A stretch of DNA of 64,000 bases from Pleionea sp. CnH1-48 (GCF_024124665.1 NZ_JAMXSB010000013.1:62001-126000), one strand, 5' to 3'; positions 27,655 to 37,692 are shown, counted from the stretch's first letter. Numbers and translations: made by a program. Notes: generated by a model not told the origin, from the sequence alone.

Positions 27655-28740
27655 CTACCATTGACTACGAGACAAATAGTGAGACTTAATAACACTGTTA
27701 AATATTCGAATAATTTTGGGTGAGTAAATACGTTCGGCTTCTTCATTAATTGCTTTTACCGCAGCGAATAAACCTTTTTTGTACCCCAGGTCTCGACAGG
27801 AAAATATCTTGTCAAAAAAATGAGACACTAATTGGATGATTTGAGCGCCGGGTACGATATCTTTATCCTTAAGTTGTTTAGGGAATCCTGTGCCATCAAA
27901 TTTTTCTTGTGACTGAAAAATCATTTCTGCGGCTATATTCCACCCAGGCATTCGACTGAGCAAACCACCCGCAGTAAAAATTCGTCGTTGTGCAAAGTCT
28001 TTTTCGTTTTCTGTTTTGGCTTTTCCAAAAAGGCTTGATAGCTCGAAGCAGTACAATGCGGCCGTTAGCTGTTCCTCATCGACTGCCATTCCCATGGACT
28101 CATTCAACACCAAAGACAATTGGATCATATTTTGAACTTTAGAACGAACATCTGGAAACATCTGACTCTGACAATCGATCAGATATTGAAAGAACTCCAT
28201 ATCCGTCGCATCAAAAATACTGAATACACTCCCTTCACTATCAGCTGCGGCAATAAGATCAAGAGAGTAATGACCATCGGCAATCGCCGAATCAGCACAA
28301 CGAGCGATGGTGGGTCTTCGCTCATCACCTGCTTCTCTCACTTCTTTTATCAGTTGGCGAATACCGCTTAGTGCTTTCTCATCAGCCTGTCCGGTTGCAA
28401 TAGAGTCGCCCAAGAGCTCAACAACACGATTGCAGCTTGATACAAATAAGGTCGCATACGCAGAGTTGTAAGGATAGGCTCCATTCCGGACATCCTGAAC
28501 CATCTCTTCAATAAAGTGCAAGGCGTCAACATACATCGGCAAAAACACCATGTTGCAGTTGCCTTTAATCGTATGGATAGCACGAAACATTCGATGAATA
28601 AGTTCCTCAGACTCTCCATCGCCCATCTCTTGAGTGCAATCTTTTAAGTCTTGCAAGCAATCCTTAACGTCAGAGTAAAACTCCTGTTTTACTTCATCTT
28701 CGAGCTCGCCAAACTCATTTAGAGTAACCATCGCATTCAT
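27655..28740 (-). CDS. HPt domain fused to a degenerate HD-GYP-like domain
   Basis: About 361 residues from the ATG at 28740 (the frame also allows a TTG at 28758). The N-terminal helical bundle contains AIHTIKGNCNM, the phospho-accepting His motif of HPt domains (His about 56). The C-terminal half has FDGTGFPKQLKDKDIVPGAQII, matching the GYP part of HD-GYP domains with Phe in place of Tyr. The paired HD residues expected upstream are not evident (AALYCFELSSLFGKAK). It could be a phosphorelay-controlled c-di-GMP binding output that has lost phosphodiesterase activity. A stand-alone gene; partners unknown. Confidence 0.65.
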   Translation of the reverse strand: MNAMVTLNEFGELEDEVKQEFYSDVKDCLQDLKDCTQEMGDGESEELIHRMFRAIHTIKGNCNMVFLPMYVDALHFIEEMVQDVRNGAYPYNSAYATLFVSSCNRVVELLGDSIATGQADEKALSGIRQLIKEVREAGDERRPTIARCADSAIADGHYSLDLIAAADSEGSVFSIFDATDMEFFQYLIDCQSQMFPDVRSKVQNMIQLSLVLNESMGMAVDEEQLTAALYCFELSSLFGKAKTENEKDFAQRRIFTAGGLLSRMPGWNIAAEMIFQSQEKFDGTGFPKQLKDKDIVPGAQIIQLVSHFFDKIFSCRDLGYKKGLFAAVKAINEEAERIYSPKIIRIFNSVIKSHYLSRSQW

Positions 28741-28866
28741 AGTAATGTAATAAGCCAAATCAAACCGTCCATGGAAAGTATGGCAAAAGATTCAAGAGTT
28801 TGCAGAGCCAAGCCACCTACTCAGCCCCACAAATCTCAAATTAAAATTAAACAACCCTTCATCGGC

Positions 28867-30900
28867 TTATTTCAACAACGGTGCAATCACTAAACTCACA
28901 ATAGCCATAACGTTGATTAAGATATTCATCGCAGGACCAGATGTATCTTTAAAAGGATCGCCCACCGTGTCACCAACGACCACAGCTTTGTGTGTTTCGG
29001 AGCCCTTACCACCCAGATTGCCTTTTTCGACATACTTCTTGGCGTTATCCCAGGCTCCACCCGCATTCGCCATGGTCAATGCCAACAACACACAACTAAT
29101 AAGCGCACCGCCCAACATGCCTCCTAATGCTTGCGCTCCCAGAGCAAACCCCACAACCATGGGAGCAAATACGGCAAGCGCTCCAGGCAACACCATCCGT
29201 CTTAGCGCTGCGGTGGTAGCAATTTCTACACAACGGGCGTTATCAGGTTCTGCGGTTCCTTCGAGTAATCCAGGGATCTCTTTAAACTGGCGTCGAATCT
29301 CTTTGATCATATCGAAAGCCGCATCTCCCACCGCACGCATAGTAATGGCGCTGACTAAGAAAGGAAAAATGCCTCCCAGGAACATCCCCATCAATACCAT
29401 GGGATCATTGATGCTCAGGTTAAAACCATCAATATTCTTTGAGACCACCTCGATATAGGCAGCAATAATGGCTAACGCGGCTAATCCAGCGGCACCAATC
29501 GCAAAACCTTTTCCGATAGCCGCGGTTGTATTACCTACTTCGTCGAGACCATCAGTAATCGCGCGAGTCTCTTCACCGAGGCCCGCCATTTCGGCAATCC
29601 CGCCCGCATTATCGGCGACAGGCCCGTAGGCATCGATGGCCATGGTAATCCCAACAGTCGCCAACATGCCAACAGCACCAATACCAACTCCGTAAACGCC
29701 AACCCCTTCTGGCAATAAGGAGCTACTCACAAAAATAATTCCTGCAATCGTTAGTACAGGAATAACCACCGACTCCATACCAATCGCTAAACCAGAAATC
29801 ATAACCGTGGCAGGTCCTGTCTCACCACCGCGAGCAATGTCTTCGATCGGTTTGCCACCGGTGTAATACTCGGTGACGAGACCGATGATGATGCCGCCAA
29901 CCGCACCACAGATAACACAGAACCAAATATTGATGTTGAGGTTTAAGAAACTCACAACACCATAAGCAGCCCCAATGAGCAGCACTGTTGCGCCTATAGT
30001 GCCAAAACGTAGCGCTTTTGCCGGTTCTGAAGCCGACATAAACTTCACCAGAATAATGCCGAGAATCGAACAAATTAAACCAACGGAGGCTAAGGCCAGA
30101 GGTAAAAACATCAGTTTTTCAGCAGAGGTAGCACCTGGCGATAGCTCAGCAACTGTTGCCACCGACATGGCTGATGCAATAGCAATCGTGGCAATCATAG
30201 AGCCGCAATAAGACTCAAAAATATCAGATCCCATGCCAGCCACATCACCCACGTTGTCGCCCACATTATCGGCAATCACACCTGGGTTTCGAGGATCATC
30301 CTCGGGAATACCCGCTTCCACTTTACCCACCAGATCAGCCCCTACATCAGCACTTTTGGTAAAGATGCCGCCACCTACACGAGAGAATAGAGCCACCGTT
30401 GATGCGCCCATACCGAAGCCATGTATCGCTTCGGCATGCTCAGGATCAGCGCCAAACAATAAGTACAGTCCGCCCAGACCAAGCAATCCCATCGCTGCGA
30501 CGGTAAGCCCCATGATTGAGCCACCAAAGAAAGCAACCGACAAAGCTTGGGATGCCCCTTGTTGATTCGCTGCCACCGTAGTACGAACATTAGCATGAGT
30601 TGCTGTGTACATTCCTATATAGCCAGCTACAGCCGAGCACAGCGCCCCAACAATGAATGCGACAGGCGTATGCCATGACTGAAAACTCACAAAAAGAAAT
30701 ATCGTTAAGGCAGCAGCAAACATAAACAGTATGCTGTACTCTCGGCGCATAAACACCATGGCACCAAGGTGAATGGAATCCGCTATCTGCTGAACTTTTC
30801 CTGTTCCAGCATCCTGCTTTTTGATAAATCCAAAAATAAGGAAAGCAGCAATAAGACCAATGCCTCCCATTATCGGTGGCATCAATAACAAATCTTTCAT
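28867..30900 (-). CDS. hppA: Membrane-bound ion-pumping pyrophosphatase, K+-dependent type
   Basis: A 677-residue integral membrane protein with about 16 helices and the catalytic run [20 protein letters not shown] followed by [20 protein letters not shown]. Position 460 is Ala in [10 protein letters not shown], with Gly463. K+-independent H+-pumps have Lys at that position, so this is the K+-dependent subfamily, which includes both H+- and Na+-pumping members. It conserves PPi energy as an ion gradient. Start at 30900 has GGGGG 4 bases upstream. Ion specificity cannot be settled by eye. Confidence 0.95.
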   Translation of the reverse strand: MKDLLLMPPIMGGIGLIAAFLIFGFIKKQDAGTGKVQQIADSIHLGAMVFMRREYSILFMFAAALTIFLFVSFQSWHTPVAFIVGALCSAVAGYIGMYTATHANVRTTVAANQQGASQALSVAFFGGSIMGLTVAAMGLLGLGGLYLLFGADPEHAEAIHGFGMGASTVALFSRVGGGIFTKSADVGADLVGKVEAGIPEDDPRNPGVIADNVGDNVGDVAGMGSDIFESYCGSMIATIAIASAMSVATVAELSPGATSAEKLMFLPLALASVGLICSILGIILVKFMSASEPAKALRFGTIGATVLLIGAAYGVVSFLNLNINIWFCVICGAVGGIIIGLVTEYYTGGKPIEDIARGGETGPATVMISGLAIGMESVVIPVLTIAGIIFVSSSLLPEGVGVYGVGIGAVGMLATVGITMAIDAYGPVADNAGGIAEMAGLGEETRAITDGLDEVGNTTAAIGKGFAIGAAGLAALAIIAAYIEVVSKNIDGFNLSINDPMVLMGMFLGGIFPFLVSAITMRAVGDAAFDMIKEIRRQFKEIPGLLEGTAEPDNARCVEIATTAALRRMVLPGALAVFAPMVVGFALGAQALGGMLGGALISCVLLALTMANAGGAWDNAKKYVEKGNLGGKGSETHKAVVVGDTVGDPFKDTSGPAMNILINVMAIVSLVIAPLLK

Positions 30901-31052
30901 ATATCCCCCAACAGACCCTGAACAACTCCCAAGTAAGGAGCAACAACCGCGATGAACATCTGCCCACTAATGAACAGACACCAACAATCGTCGACTGACA
31001 AGTAACACTGCCGGGGCTTTTTTGCCCGTCACTTCTGACTATTTTTTTATTT

Positions 31053-31177
31053 ATACCCAAAGTATTTCAAGGTGCAGGTAGGCGACCAGCAAGCGAATCC
31101 CCTGAACTTAGACGCACTAAGTGATTGGGGTGAGTGCGCGCAGCCAACACCGCTGCACCTTGAAAGGCGACGGGTAT
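31053..31177. repeat. ERIC-type intergenic palindromic repeat, copy 1 (125 bp)
   Basis: Ends ATACCC / GGGTAT with inner inverted arms TTTCAAGGTGCA and TGCACCTTGAAA. The centre has GAATCCCCTGAACTTAG and CTAAGTGATTGGGGTGAG, which correspond to the conserved ERIC core (GGGGATTC and TGGGGTGAG blocks used for ERIC primers). Length matches the 124-127 bp ERIC/IRU element. Two other full copies lie at 41708-41834 and 48023-48147. Confidence 0.85.
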
Positions 31178-31405
31178 GGAACTCACTGTGACAGATTTTG
31201 ACCAGGAAGGAATATCCCAATAAAAAGAAGTTCTATCGGATACAAATCCTGCCGTATTAAGCCAAAGATCGAATAATTACTTAGTTTTTTATAACTTGAA
31301 TCATAGTCGGCTCAGGGAATAAAACCATATCTAAACTGTATATTATTGTTTTTACTGATTTTTTATTAATTAACGCTAGTAATTTATTTTGCGTTGCAAG
31401 ATGGT

Positions 31406-31411
31406 TATAAT
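31406..31411 (+). promoter_or_regulatory. -10 box of the ppa promoter
   Basis: TATAAT followed by a GC-rich discriminator (ACGCGCCG), 44 bases upstream of the ppa ATG. The -35 at 17-base spacing is only TTTATT. Confidence 0.6.
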
Positions 31412-31454
31412 ACGCGCCGTCAAGAATATAAAATAATCAGTTGAGCGAAATATC

Positions 31455-32003
31455 ATGAGTTTGAATCTAGTCCCTGCGGGAGCCAAACTTCCGCACGAAA
31501 TTAACGTTATTATCGAAATTCCAGCCCATGCCGATCCGGTAAAATATGAGGTTGATAAAGATTCTGGTGCTATGTTTGTTGACCGTTTCATGGCGACTTG
31601 TATGCACTACCCATGTAACTACGGTTATGTTCCTCACACTTTGTCTGAAGATGGCGACCCAGTTGACGTTTTGGTTCCAACACCTTTCCCTCTATTGGCG
31701 GGTTCTGTGATCAAGTGTCGTCCTGTTGGCGTACTTAACATGACCGATGAGTCAGGTACTGATGCTAAGCTAATCGCTGTTCCAGTTGAGAAGCTGACAC
31801 CTATGTACAAAGACGTGACAGACATTGATGAGGTTTCAGAATTACTACGTAACCAAATCGAACACTTCTTTGAGCACTACAAAGATTTAGAAGCTGGTAA
31901 GTGGGTTAAGATTGACGGTTGGGCGAATGCCGAAGCCGCTCGTAAAGAAATCGAAGCCAGCGTAAATCGTTACGAAGAAAGCAGCGACAAGCCTGCATTC
32001 TAA
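31455..32003 (+). CDS. ppa: Soluble inorganic pyrophosphatase
   Basis: A 182-residue family I pyrophosphatase: [21 protein letters not shown], then [20 protein letters not shown], which carries the metal-binding Asp residues, and [10 protein letters not shown]. It hydrolyses PPi irreversibly in the cytoplasm, so it competes with hppA and the PPi-phosphofructokinase for substrate. Divergent from hppA. Confidence 0.96.
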   Translation: MSLNLVPAGAKLPHEINVIIEIPAHADPVKYEVDKDSGAMFVDRFMATCMHYPCNYGYVPHTLSEDGDPVDVLVPTPFPLLAGSVIKCRPVGVLNMTDESGTDAKLIAVPVEKLTPMYKDVTDIDEVSELLRNQIEHFFEHYKDLEAGKWVKIDGWANAEAARKEIEASVNRYEESSDKPAF

Positions 32004-32018
32004 GAATGATTTTTCAAT

Positions 32019-32047
32019 AAAAAAGGGGACGCACAGTCCCCTTTTTT
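32019..32047. terminator. Bidirectional intrinsic terminator
   Basis: A6-GGGGAC-GCACA-GTCCCC-T6 between the convergent ppa and TPR-protein genes. Confidence 0.95.
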
Positions 32048-32063
32048 ATATCAGTTAAAAATA

Positions 32064-34352
32064 CTATTTTAACGCAAACTTCGAAGCCTGTTGTTTCAAC
32101 ACCTGTCGGCGCATAATACTGATTTGAGCTTCTAATCCAGCCAGAATATTAGTAAAGACCGAATCCCCGCGAATATTATCAAAGGTAGGATCTACCTTTG
32201 CCATCCACACATCCGTCCAGCCTTCTTGCACGGCTTGATTAAATAGCCTTAGCGCTTCATCAGTATCTCCTTTCATCGCCGCCAAAGACGAATAGAAATA
32301 AGTAAGATAATGATGGTTAAAGCCATCGGCTTTACGCTTATCCAGAAGCTTTACCGCGTGATCGAGCTGAGTGTTCGCTTTAACATAATCACCAACTAAT
32401 TGATGAGCACGAGCGAGCATCAACTGGGTGCGAATTTCCTGCTCCATATAATACTTTTTCTTCTGCTTTTTCAGCTTGATGTAGGTATCTAACGCACTGG
32501 ATAAGAACTCAACACCCTGCTTAGAATTATTCTGCATCATGGCAGCGACACCACGCCAAAATGACTGACCTGCGAGCATAGAATACTTATTGTATTTATG
32601 AGTCTCGTCTTCCAAGTCAGGCCAGTTTTGCTGCGTAAGCTGAATGAATTCATCCTGCTTACCTTGAGCCATAAGCAACATCGCCTCAAGATCGAACAGT
32701 TGCATAAAGTATTGCTCAGACGTTTTCTTATCTTTAAGTCGTGCCAGCTGAGAGCTGGCTTCGTCATAAAGCCCTAATACAATCAGCAATCGAATTGACT
32801 GGATAGGCCAAAATCGATCATCTTGCGCCAACTCAGCAGCTCTTAAGTAAAGGCTGAATGCCTGGTCTAACTGGCCGACGTTATAACTGACATCCGCAGC
32901 CAAATTGTAAGCATTGGGATAGTTAGGATCCGTTCTAATCAGGGCGTTAAATACTCGCATAGCCGACTGATAGTTACCCTGCCATAGCAAATCCTGACCA
33001 TAGTTGTATCCTGCGACCCGCGATTGAGGATCAAGCTCATAAGCTTTTTTATGGAACTGGGTTCCTTGTTCCCATTGACCTTTCTGCTGCAATATACTGC
33101 CGTACCACATATAAGCCTCGGCATAGCTTTGGTTTATATCCATCGCTTTTGCCAAATGCACCTGGGCTTTATCAAGCAGGTTTTCTTTTTCGTCGCTGTG
33201 TCCTGACTTTTGCCACAGATACAGTCCCATAACCGCATGAACATCGGCAAGCTCAGGGTTAAGCCCTAATGCTGTTTCCAACGCAGGCCAGGCAGCTTGT
33301 TGAGCATCACCAGGTTCTACCAGTTTATAGCTGGCCTGGAGTAAATAGCTTTCTGCCAATCCGGCATAGGCTTCGGCGTATCGGTTATCAAATTCAATCG
33401 CTTGCTGAAAACTATTGATAGCCGCTTCAAATGACTGGGCAGTCCGTTTTCTTAGTTCACCCTGGCCTTTGGAATACTCAGCAAAAGCATCCAGATTCTC
33501 AGTCCCACGATATTCGAGCCCGATGGGAGACTCACCTAACAATTGAACTTTAAGTTCTTGCAAAACCAAGTTGGCAATTTCATCTTGAATAGTAAATAGA
33601 TCTTCGAAGTCTCTATCCCAGACCTTTGAAAACAAGTGACTATCATCACTGGCATTAATGAGCTGCGCCGTCACTCGCAAAGTCTCGCCAGAGCGGCGAA
33701 CACTACCTTCTAATATATATTGAACCCCAAGTCGTTGAGCGATGGTTTTAATATTGATATCGGCATTTTTATATTCAAAAGACGAGGTTCTAGCAGATAC
33801 CCGTAGTTCTTTTACAGACGCGAGTACATGCAATAATTGCTCTGACAGTCCATCAGCAAAGTGTTCATCTTGAGTATTATCACTAAAACTATCGAAGGGG
33901 AGCACCGCAATCGACTTGCGATTAGAATCATCCAACATAGCCGCCACTTTTTCAGCAGCCATCGGCGTTGGCGTTGATGGTGTTTCAGTCAGGGTTTCTG
34001 GCTCAGTGGATAATCGGTCGGCCGCTCCGCCAAGATATAACCCAGCAACTAATAACCCAACCAGTACAATAACGCCAAACTCAATACCTCGCTCAATTTT
34101 GAATTGACGCAGCTCCGATGCAGGAATTGTTTTTGATGATTTATGTAGATCGAACAACCAAATAATGGTGATAACAACAGGAAACGCGGTGACTGCGAAC
34201 AGCACCGCGTAAGGAACCCATGGATTAAAAAAGACATCAGCAACCTGTATCACACCCCAGGCCAGAGCCAGGTATAGGGTTGCCCACTTAAACAGTTTTC
34301 GATGTCTTAATTCACTTATAACCGTTTGCACTGATAACCTTTTCTGAAACAA
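32064..34352 (-). CDS. Membrane-anchored FlgO/TolB-like domain plus TPR protein
   Basis: 762 residues. Three N-terminal membrane helices (about 20-40, 46-67, 92-112) are followed by a FlgO-like domain (SIAVLPFDSFSDNTQDEHFA ... YILEGSVRRSGETLRVTAQL ... SHLFSKVWDRDF) and at least eight TPR-like repeats (about 285-740). This layout is that of the adenylate-cyclase-like TPR regulators without the N-terminal DNA-binding or cyclase domain. Probably a scaffold at the inner membrane; partners unknown. Confidence 0.8.
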   Translation of the reverse strand: MFQKRLSVQTVISELRHRKLFKWATLYLALAWGVIQVADVFFNPWVPYAVLFAVTAFPVVITIIWLFDLHKSSKTIPASELRQFKIERGIEFGVIVLVGLLVAGLYLGGAADRLSTEPETLTETPSTPTPMAAEKVAAMLDDSNRKSIAVLPFDSFSDNTQDEHFADGLSEQLLHVLASVKELRVSARTSSFEYKNADINIKTIAQRLGVQYILEGSVRRSGETLRVTAQLINASDDSHLFSKVWDRDFEDLFTIQDEIANLVLQELKVQLLGESPIGLEYRGTENLDAFAEYSKGQGELRKRTAQSFEAAINSFQQAIEFDNRYAEAYAGLAESYLLQASYKLVEPGDAQQAAWPALETALGLNPELADVHAVMGLYLWQKSGHSDEKENLLDKAQVHLAKAMDINQSYAEAYMWYGSILQQKGQWEQGTQFHKKAYELDPQSRVAGYNYGQDLLWQGNYQSAMRVFNALIRTDPNYPNAYNLAADVSYNVGQLDQAFSLYLRAAELAQDDRFWPIQSIRLLIVLGLYDEASSQLARLKDKKTSEQYFMQLFDLEAMLLMAQGKQDEFIQLTQQNWPDLEDETHKYNKYSMLAGQSFWRGVAAMMQNNSKQGVEFLSSALDTYIKLKKQKKKYYMEQEIRTQLMLARAHQLVGDYVKANTQLDHAVKLLDKRKADGFNHHYLTYFYSSLAAMKGDTDEALRLFNQAVQEGWTDVWMAKVDPTFDNIRGDSVFTNILAGLEAQISIMRRQVLKQQASKFALK

Positions 34353-34503
34353 CGATTTGGTATTGAGTCGCTAGCAAAAGATTAATTGCTTGTTTCCTAC
34401 AATGTATCTTTGTATTGACTCCAACAAAGAACTGTCATCATACCGAGTTAAACATCAATAAAAAATACCTAAATATCTCTATATCAATTAAAGCTCATAA
34501 TGA

Positions 34504-35373
34504 TTATTTTACACTGATACTGCCAGACACAGTGGTCATTTTTACGCTACCTTGACCTTTTCCTACGGTGAATCGCAATTGCTTATCCTGAATGAAAGAG
34601 GTTTTGGGTTCATGGGATGTCAGCTTATTATAGATATCACCACCCGGCCCTGTTTGTAGATTAACATCCGCGTCAACATCACCAACAAAATCAAAAGTTG
34701 CCTCTCCGTTAACACAAGACATTCGAACGTTGCCATTTTCTGCCAACTGGCCTTTAACTTTAGCATCACCGGATACAGTAGAAACTTTTAAGTTTTCAAC
34801 TTCCTCAGTTTTAACATTTACATCCGCAGAAACAGCACTCACCTGAATATCCCGGCTCATCACGATGGCTTTAACATTGCCACTGACCGTCGAAACCTCT
34901 AACGCGCCTTTTACACCATTAAAATCCAGATCACCGCTGACATTGTTTACATAAACATGCTTAGCAATCTGTTCTAATGCAACGTTGCCGCTCACACTGG
35001 TTACGTCAACGCCACCACTCACGCCTTTGATGCTGACATCCGTAGCGACACCTTGAAAGACTACATTGCTTGGGTTTGGAACAAAGATCTTCAGTTTTGA
35101 ACCAGAATGGCCTCTCATTCGAGTATTCTGTGGAAGCTTCACCTTAATATGAGTGACTTTACCTTCTGTCTTGAAGATAAAAGACTCGGTAATTTCATCT
35201 AAGCGTCCTTTAACATGAACTTGAGCTTTATCCCATCCTTCGATATCAATATCTCCACGTACGTTGGAAATTTCTACCTTACCGTCAGCAACAACATCCA
35301 GCACCTGGTCCACTTTTTCTGCAGCCATGGCATTCAAACTAAACAAGAGAACAAAAAACAAAACTCGTTTCAT
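34504..35373 (-). CDS. DUF4097 putative adhesin-like protein
   Basis: A 289-residue protein with a signal peptide (VLFFVLLFSLNAMAA). A right-handed beta-repeat body contains recurring VSGDV/VSGNV/VSADV motifs, as in DUF4097. Such proteins are often encoded next to ECF sigma/anti-sigma pairs, as here (35426-36521), so it may be in the same operon and an envelope target or sensor of the sigma system. The role is inferred from context only. Confidence 0.8.
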   Translation of the reverse strand: MKRVLFFVLLFSLNAMAAEKVDQVLDVVADGKVEISNVRGDIDIEGWDKAQVHVKGRLDEITESFIFKTEGKVTHIKVKLPQNTRMRGHSGSKLKIFVPNPSNVVFQGVATDVSIKGVSGGVDVTSVSGNVALEQIAKHVYVNNVSGDLDFNGVKGALEVSTVSGNVKAIVMSRDIQVSAVSADVNVKTEEVENLKVSTVSGDAKVKGQLAENGNVRMSCVNGEATFDFVGDVDADVNLQTGPGGDIYNKLTSHEPKTSFIQDKQLRFTVGKGQGSVKMTTVSGSISVK

Positions 35374-35425
35374 AGATGTTAAAACCTCAAATTAATGCAT
35401 CAATTCTAAACACTAAACTTATAAC

Positions 35426-35965
35426 CTAAATGGAGCGATCTCTAAAAGGCACCTGCTGAATGACTAATTGTTGCTGACGATAGGTTTCTACCAGCAATTT
35501 AGCCAGGCGCGGATTCTCCGGCTCTTTGGCCATAGCAACCCTTAAATCTTCCAGAGCTTCATCGATCACAAATAAACTATTGCGGATATCGGCTACCACA
35601 GCAGAATCCATGGAGTCTGCATACTCATCTAACTTTTGCTGAAAGTTAGCTCGCATCAGTCGATGCCTTTGCTCCAGCAGACGTATCTCCATGTTTTGCT
35701 CTAGCAGTGCAACTTGCTCTGAATTTATTGCTTGAGCATGCTGCCAGGTAAATACAGAAAAAGCCAAAGACGAAACCGCAACCACCAAACTGGCAGCAAC
35801 TGCGTGAGGCATCCAACGAGAACCTGTGTATGGTTGTCGCTCAATCGGAGTCTGCAAGCGGGACTCTATTCCTGGCCATAAGTTGCGGCTTGGCTCGACC
35901 TCGTCGGACAATGCCGCCACCGCCTGCTCTAATGTAGGCTTTTTGTCATAACCATCATTACTCAT
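35426..35965 (-). CDS. Probable anti-sigma factor with one membrane helix
   Basis: 179 residues: a cytoplasmic N-terminus, one membrane helix (AVAASLVVAVSSLAFSVFTW, about 54-73) and a periplasmic helical part. It overlaps the upstream ECF sigma gene by 8 bases, the standard sigma/anti-sigma arrangement. No HxxxCxxC zinc motif is present, so this is not a ZAS-type anti-sigma. Assignment rests on position and topology. Confidence 0.65.
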   Translation of the reverse strand: MSNDGYDKKPTLEQAVAALSDEVEPSRNLWPGIESRLQTPIERQPYTGSRWMPHAVAASLVVAVSSLAFSVFTWQHAQAINSEQVALLEQNMEIRLLEQRHRLMRANFQQKLDEYADSMDSAVVADIRNSLFVIDEALEDLRVAMAKEPENPRLAKLLVETYRQQQLVIQQVPFRDRSI

Positions 35966-36521
35966 AATTCAGCCACCCTTTTAACAACTGTCGTGCTCGA
36001 TGAAGCTGTGCTTTCGATGTTCCAACAGCACAATCCAGCATGTCGGCAATTTCATTGTGAGCATAACCCTGAACATCGTGAAGAACAAATATCATCCGAG
36101 CTTTTTCAGGTAATTGACTAATGGCATTTTCTAAATCGCGTTGCTCGCCCAAAACTTCAGGACCAGGTCGCAACTCGAGAACTTCTTCCATTATATTTTC
36201 ATCAAAAACCAACAAGTTAGCTTTGCGAAAATAACTAATAACCGTGTTGCTGGTCAATCGATAGAGCCAGGTACCAAACTGGCTATCACCACGAAACTGA
36301 GCCAATGAACGCCATGCTTTAATAAAAGCTTCTTGAGTCAGCTCTTCTGCGAGTCCAACCTGTGCGCACATTCTCAAACACAAAGCATAGACTTTCTTTT
36401 CGTGAGTTCGATACAGATGCTCAAATGCTCTTACATCACCATTTTTTGCATCTCTAACCCACGAGCTTTCTAAAGCTTTGGAAGACTGAGCAGTTTCTAA
36501 AGCAACAACATTGTTATTCAA
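35958..36521 (-). CDS. ECF-type RNA polymerase sigma factor
   Basis: 187 residues with sigma-70 region 2 (FEHLYRTHEKKVYALCLRM ... EELTQEAFIKAWRSLAQFRG, FGTWLYRLTSNTVISYFRK) and region 4 (LPEKARMIFVLHDVQGYAHN followed by EIADMLDCAVGTSKAQLHRA). RpoE-like ECF group. First gene of a sigma / anti-sigma / DUF4097 cluster. A long, uninformative N-terminal tail of about 25 residues precedes region 2. Confidence 0.93.
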   Translation of the reverse strand: MNNNVVALETAQSSKALESSWVRDAKNGDVRAFEHLYRTHEKKVYALCLRMCAQVGLAEELTQEAFIKAWRSLAQFRGDSQFGTWLYRLTSNTVISYFRKANLLVFDENIMEEVLELRPGPEVLGEQRDLENAISQLPEKARMIFVLHDVQGYAHNEIADMLDCAVGTSKAQLHRARQLLKGWLNYE

Positions 36522-36619
36522 AAAGACGGCCTTTTAGGTCACTTACCTACTATTATGACGCAAGCCGATAAGAAAAGGTTTAAAGAATGTAAGAAGTTAA
36601 TACAGAAAAGAGATATTTA

Positions 36620-36648
36620 GAAAAACAGCCACCTGGCAGTGGCTGTAT
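36620..36648 (-). terminator. Intrinsic terminator after the DUF2333 gene
   Basis: On the minus strand ACAGCCAC-TGCCAG-GTGGCTGT continues into TTTTTC, 22 bases beyond the stop. Confidence 0.8.
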
Positions 36649-36669
36649 ATTGTACAAAAAACTAAGGTA

Positions 36670-37692
36670 TTATCCTTGCTCGAGTAAGCGTCTTATATCA
36701 ATAACCGCAGCATTAGCACGCGAAATATAAGAGGCCATCACCAAGGAATGGTTCGCCAAAAAGCCAAATCCGCTGCCATTAAGCACCATAGGGCTCCACA
36801 CTGGCTCCTGAGTGGCTTCAAGCTCGCGAATAATCTGTCGCAAGCTGACGGTGGCGTTTTTCTTTTCTAGCACCTGTGCGAAGTCTACCTCGACCGCTTT
36901 TAGAAGATGAATCAATGCCCAGCAAGCACCACGAGCTTCGTAGAAATGGTCGTCAATTTCTAACCAATCTGTTTGAACCATCAGTTGCGAATCCACATGG
37001 GTAGATTGTGTGGCGTTTGCATCACCAGCTAAGTCGGTATTTACCCTGGCCTGACCAACACTGGCAGAAAGCTTCTGCGATAAGGCACCCAATCGTTTCT
37101 CGACAAACTCCAACCAGCTGCGCAGATTGTCAGCACGAGAATAAAATTGAACGTTGGGGTTCTCTTGATCCAGTAGAGCATCCCGATAAGCTCTCAACAG
37201 CACGATGGACTCTTTGTAACTGCTTTCAGCTTCTGGCGCAAACCAGGAAGTATGGTCGTTACGCATTAATGGGTCAGCTTTCTTTAGATGCTCATTTTCA
37301 ATCGATTGAGACTGGCTGCGGCTCATGTGATCGCGCAAGGCTCCCACCATATCACGAACCTGAATCAGCGCACCGTATTCCCAGGAAGGCATATTGTCCA
37401 TAAAAACGCTGGGAGGCAGAATATCATTGCTTAAGTATCCGCCCGGTTTATTTAATAACGCCTCGGCGACTTTCGCAGTGGTTTCTACTGTTGTATAGCC
37501 AATAACCAATTGTTGGCCATCAGCAGTTTTGCGTTGAGCAGCTTCGCTTCTAACATCAAACAGCTCAGGCTCAACGCTCCAAAAAATGGCAACCAAGAAC
37601 CCTAAAATAAACAAGACCACCAGCGTTAAACTGATAGCTTTTATTGGGCTAAAGAAACTTGGGGATTCTTTTGGTACAGATGCATCCGTCAT
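36670..37692 (-). CDS. DUF2333 family membrane protein
   Basis: 340 residues with one N-terminal membrane helix (LTLVVLFILGFLVAIFWSVE). The body has DUF2333 features: PGGYLSNDILPPSVFMDNMP, WEYGALIQVRD and NDHTSWFAPEAESSY. Function unknown. ATG at 37692 is preferred over the TTG at 37707, because the GGAG that would serve the ATG overlaps the TTG. It lies 26 bases downstream of the copper chaperone gene stop, so co-transcription is likely. Confidence 0.85.
   Translation of the reverse strand: MTDASVPKESPSFFSPIKAISLTLVVLFILGFLVAIFWSVEPELFDVRSEAAQRKTADGQQLVIGYTTVETTAKVAEALLNKPGGYLSNDILPPSVFMDNMPSWEYGALIQVRDMVGALRDHMSRSQSQSIENEHLKKADPLMRNDHTSWFAPEAESSYKESIVLLRAYRDALLDQENPNVQFYSRADNLRSWLEFVEKRLGALSQKLSASVGQARVNTDLAGDANATQSTHVDSQLMVQTDWLEIDDHFYEARGACWALIHLLKAVEVDFAQVLEKKNATVSLRQIIRELEATQEPVWSPMVLNGSGFGFLANHSLVMASYISRANAAVIDIRRLLEQG

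Larger units (their letters stand above)
30901..31454. other. Divergent hppA-ppa intergenic region
   Basis: 554 bases holding one ERIC-type repeat (31053-31177) and, near the ppa start, a TATAAT (31406-31411). No gene is credible here. Confidence 0.7.

Noticed and set aside
30590..31060. Minus-strand 156-codon ORF extending from hppA into the upstream spacer
   Set aside because: It is a frame-shifted shadow of the hppA N-terminus with an out-of-frame upstream extension and no family resemblance.
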